Part shown: positions 6,150 through 6,168 of the stretch, piece after piece | Layout: each line of letters opens with the position of its first letter | Position numbering within the stretch: the first letter of the stretch is position 1 | Source of the DNA: Paludibacteraceae bacterium | GTDB taxonomy: Bacteria > Bacteroidota > Bacteroidia > Bacteroidales > Paludibacteraceae | Length of the DNA: 6,168 bases | Direction of reading: 5' to 3' | Assembly: GCA_017646225.1 (NCBI GenBank) | Contig: JAGCMZ010000249.1 | Location: 1-6,168, forward strand | Translations under genes and position numbers: made by a program | Notes under the pieces: model-generated | Told to the model about the DNA's origin: nothing | What the model saw: only the letters and a program-made list of their open reading frames with translations | Databases searched by the model: none

Positions 6150-6168
6150 CGGTGCGGACGGGACTCGA
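6150..6168 (-). tRNA. tRNA 3' end (partial, cut by the window edge), possibly tRNA-Asp
   Basis: On the minus strand the sequence reads TCGAGTC (end of the T loop, T55 to T60, plus C61), then the 3' side of the T stem (CCCGT), the acceptor strand CCGCACC and discriminator G73. CCA is not encoded (CAG follows), as is common for tRNAs in this phylum. The T-arm segment TCGAGTCCCGTCCG followed by a G73 acceptor resembles bacterial tRNA-Asp, which would have a 5' strand of GGTGCGG. The anticodon lies outside the window, so the isotype is an inference only. Confidence 0.75.

Overview
The window reads as chromosomal DNA of a Bacteroidetes bacterium, probably of the Bacteroidales. The evidence is two upstream boxes that match the Bacteroidetes -7 promoter consensus TAnnTTTG, A-rich start contexts without Shine-Dalgarno sequences, a secreted protein with a CarboxypepD_reg-like domain (typical of this phylum), a tRNA gene with no encoded CCA, and moderate to low GC content. 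No phage, insertion sequence, CRISPR or toxin gene is visible. The protein-coding content looks like ordinary core genome.

Layout. Positions 1-165 are an AT-rich upstream region with a probable promoter at 133-140. Three tightly packed plus-strand genes follow: a secreted alpha/beta-hydrolase (166-1131), a cytoplasmic patatin-like phospholipase (1128-1898, 4-bp overlap) and an exported protein with an N-terminal CarboxypepD_reg-like domain and an unrecognised C-terminal part (1900-3129, 1-bp gap). A strong intrinsic terminator at 3161-3197 closes this operon. A P-type IIB calcium-transporting ATPase lies convergently on the minus strand (3215-5806), with its promoter at about 5828-5861. The right edge holds the 3' end of a minus-strand tRNA gene, possibly tRNA-Asp, followed by its own intrinsic terminator (6117-6146).

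The 3-gene cluster pairs two serine hydrolases in different compartments with an envelope protein. Lipid or ester turnover is a reasonable but unproven theme. The ATPase is an independent unit for calcium efflux.

The most unusual part is the noncoding block between the tRNA terminator and the ATPase promoter (about 5903-6089). It holds two oppositely oriented hairpin elements. They share an 11-nt loop, GAGC(C/T)TGTCGA, and a T/C mismatch at the same stem position. Their inner stems differ by compensatory changes (CCCT/AGGG against GGCT/AGCC). One element carries an internal 20-bp duplication, and a 10-bp inverted repeat brackets the whole block. It looks like a dispersed palindromic repeat family of the REP or MITE kind.
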